5,370 bases of DNA. Origin: Pseudomonadota bacterium. Its GTDB lineage: Bacteria > Desulfobacterota > BSN033 > WVXP01 > G020346125. Position numbers and translations under genes: made by a program. Below are positions 4,909 through 5,370 of this stretch, piece after piece. Every line of letters begins with the position of its first letter. Within the stretch, counting starts at the first letter, position 1. Under the pieces are notes generated by a model. It worked only from the letters and a program-made list of their open reading frames with translations, did no database searches and had not been told where the DNA came from. Where the stretch lies: positions 1 to 5,370 of the forward strand of contig DAOVGJ010000027.1 in assembly GCA_030672465.1 (NCBI GenBank), read 5' to 3'.

Positions 4909-5370
4909 TCAAATTATGTCATCCAGGTCGATCTCCTTCTTTTTGCTCATCTTGTGAAGTTTCTCTATGGCCTCTGCTTCGATTTGGCGAATCGTTTCCG
5001 GGGCAAGGCCAAAGCGTTTCCCTATGGATTCTAGCGTATGTATATCCTCTTCGTTCAAGCCAAACCGAAGGGTGATTACCGTTCTCTCCATATCCGTCAG
5101 TAATGCCAGCCATGAATTTACCATCTGCAGCTTCATGTCTTCGTTTCCTGCCTTGAACATACTTGTTACCCTCTTTACTCCCTGCCTCAATGCATGCCTC
5201 GTTGTTCCCCAAAGTAATGAATCCGAGTCACCAATTGCCCCCCTTTGGAAGGGCCTCCGAGAAAGGGCATGCAGATATTTGGACAATTTCCCGTGCTCCC
5301 GATCCGAGGTGGGAGCGAATCGTAATCTCGCCTGAACCTTATTTCTAGATTCTTCGATTTCCAGGATCCT
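4909..5370 (-). CDS. Sigma-70 region 4 protein (5' end beyond the window)
   Basis: The minus-strand frame is open from the stop TGA at 4909-4911 to the window edge, giving the last 153 residues of a longer protein. Residues about 90-141 are a clear sigma-70 region 4: DMERTVITLRFGL, then a helix-turn-helix TLESIGKRFGLAPETIRQIE followed by AEAIEKLHKM. This region contacts the -35 promoter element in primary and alternative sigma factors. The preceding 90 visible residues are basic (RSRN/LSRRP-like stretches) and I cannot align them with region 3, so the family is uncertain. It may be a group 2 or 3 sigma factor with a divergent middle, or a region-4-only regulator. An internal TTG (5284-5286) has no reason to be preferred over the upstream continuation. 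The acidic tail ends EIDLDDII. It converges on the transporter/PHP unit across a shared terminator. Confidence 0.8.
   Translation of the reverse strand, partial: RILEIEESRNKVQARLRFAPTSDREHGKLSKYLHALSRRPFQRGAIGDSDSLLWGTTRHALRQGVKRVTSMFKAGNEDMKLQMVNSWLALLTDMERTVITLRFGLNEEDIHTLESIGKRFGLAPETIRQIEAEAIEKLHKMSKKKEIDLDDII

Noticed and set aside
5284..5286. TTG as the start of the sigma-like protein
   Set aside because: The frame continues open to the window edge with protein-like sequence, so the gene is better treated as partial.
4967..5348. Plus-strand frames opposite the sigma-like gene
   Set aside because: Mirror images of the region 4 coding frame with no recognisable domain.

Overview
The window looks like bacterial chromosome, most likely from an anaerobic or microaerophilic bacterium. 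Desulfobacterota/Deltaproteobacteria is an inference from gene content only: a Tat-exported superoxide dismutase beside a small rubredoxin-like protein, an OFA-like major facilitator transporter, and moderate GC. I see no transposase, phage gene, CRISPR array, tRNA or rRNA.

Layout, left to right. Bases 1-86 hold a nested inverted repeat (7-50). A minus-strand gene (87-1304) encodes a divergent, shortened relative of cysteinyl-tRNA synthetase. It keeps the HIGH and KMSKS ATP-binding motifs, but two of the four zinc-ligand positions differ and the C-terminal anticodon-binding domain is absent. A 343-base gap (1305-1647) follows with no convincing gene but with a potential three-helix RNA fold. 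Next come two minus-strand genes that probably form an operon transcribed leftwards: a Tat-exported Fe/Mn superoxide dismutase (1897-2637), then a small cysteine-rich rubredoxin-like protein (1648-1833).

The divergent region 2638-2891 carries the SOD ribosome binding site and a very good sigma-70-type promoter pointing right (TTGACA, 17 bases, TATAAA). That promoter drives a two-gene unit: an MFS transporter best started at GTG 2892, and a PHP-domain metal-dependent phosphoesterase (4175-4780) overlapping it by the 4-base ATGA. The transporter leader holds a G5/C5 hairpin that is a canonical intrinsic terminator when read on the opposite strand. A strong bidirectional terminator (about 4851-4891) closes the unit. 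It also serves a convergent minus-strand gene (4909-5370, cut by the window edge) whose C-terminal half is a sigma-70 region 4 helix-turn-helix.

Functionally, the SOD and rubredoxin-like pair points to oxidative-stress defence. The transporter and PHP pair are probably translationally coupled and may act on one substrate route, which the sequence does not identify. The most unusual item is the CysRS paralogue, whose architecture recalls amino-acid ligases such as MshC more than a canonical tRNA synthetase.
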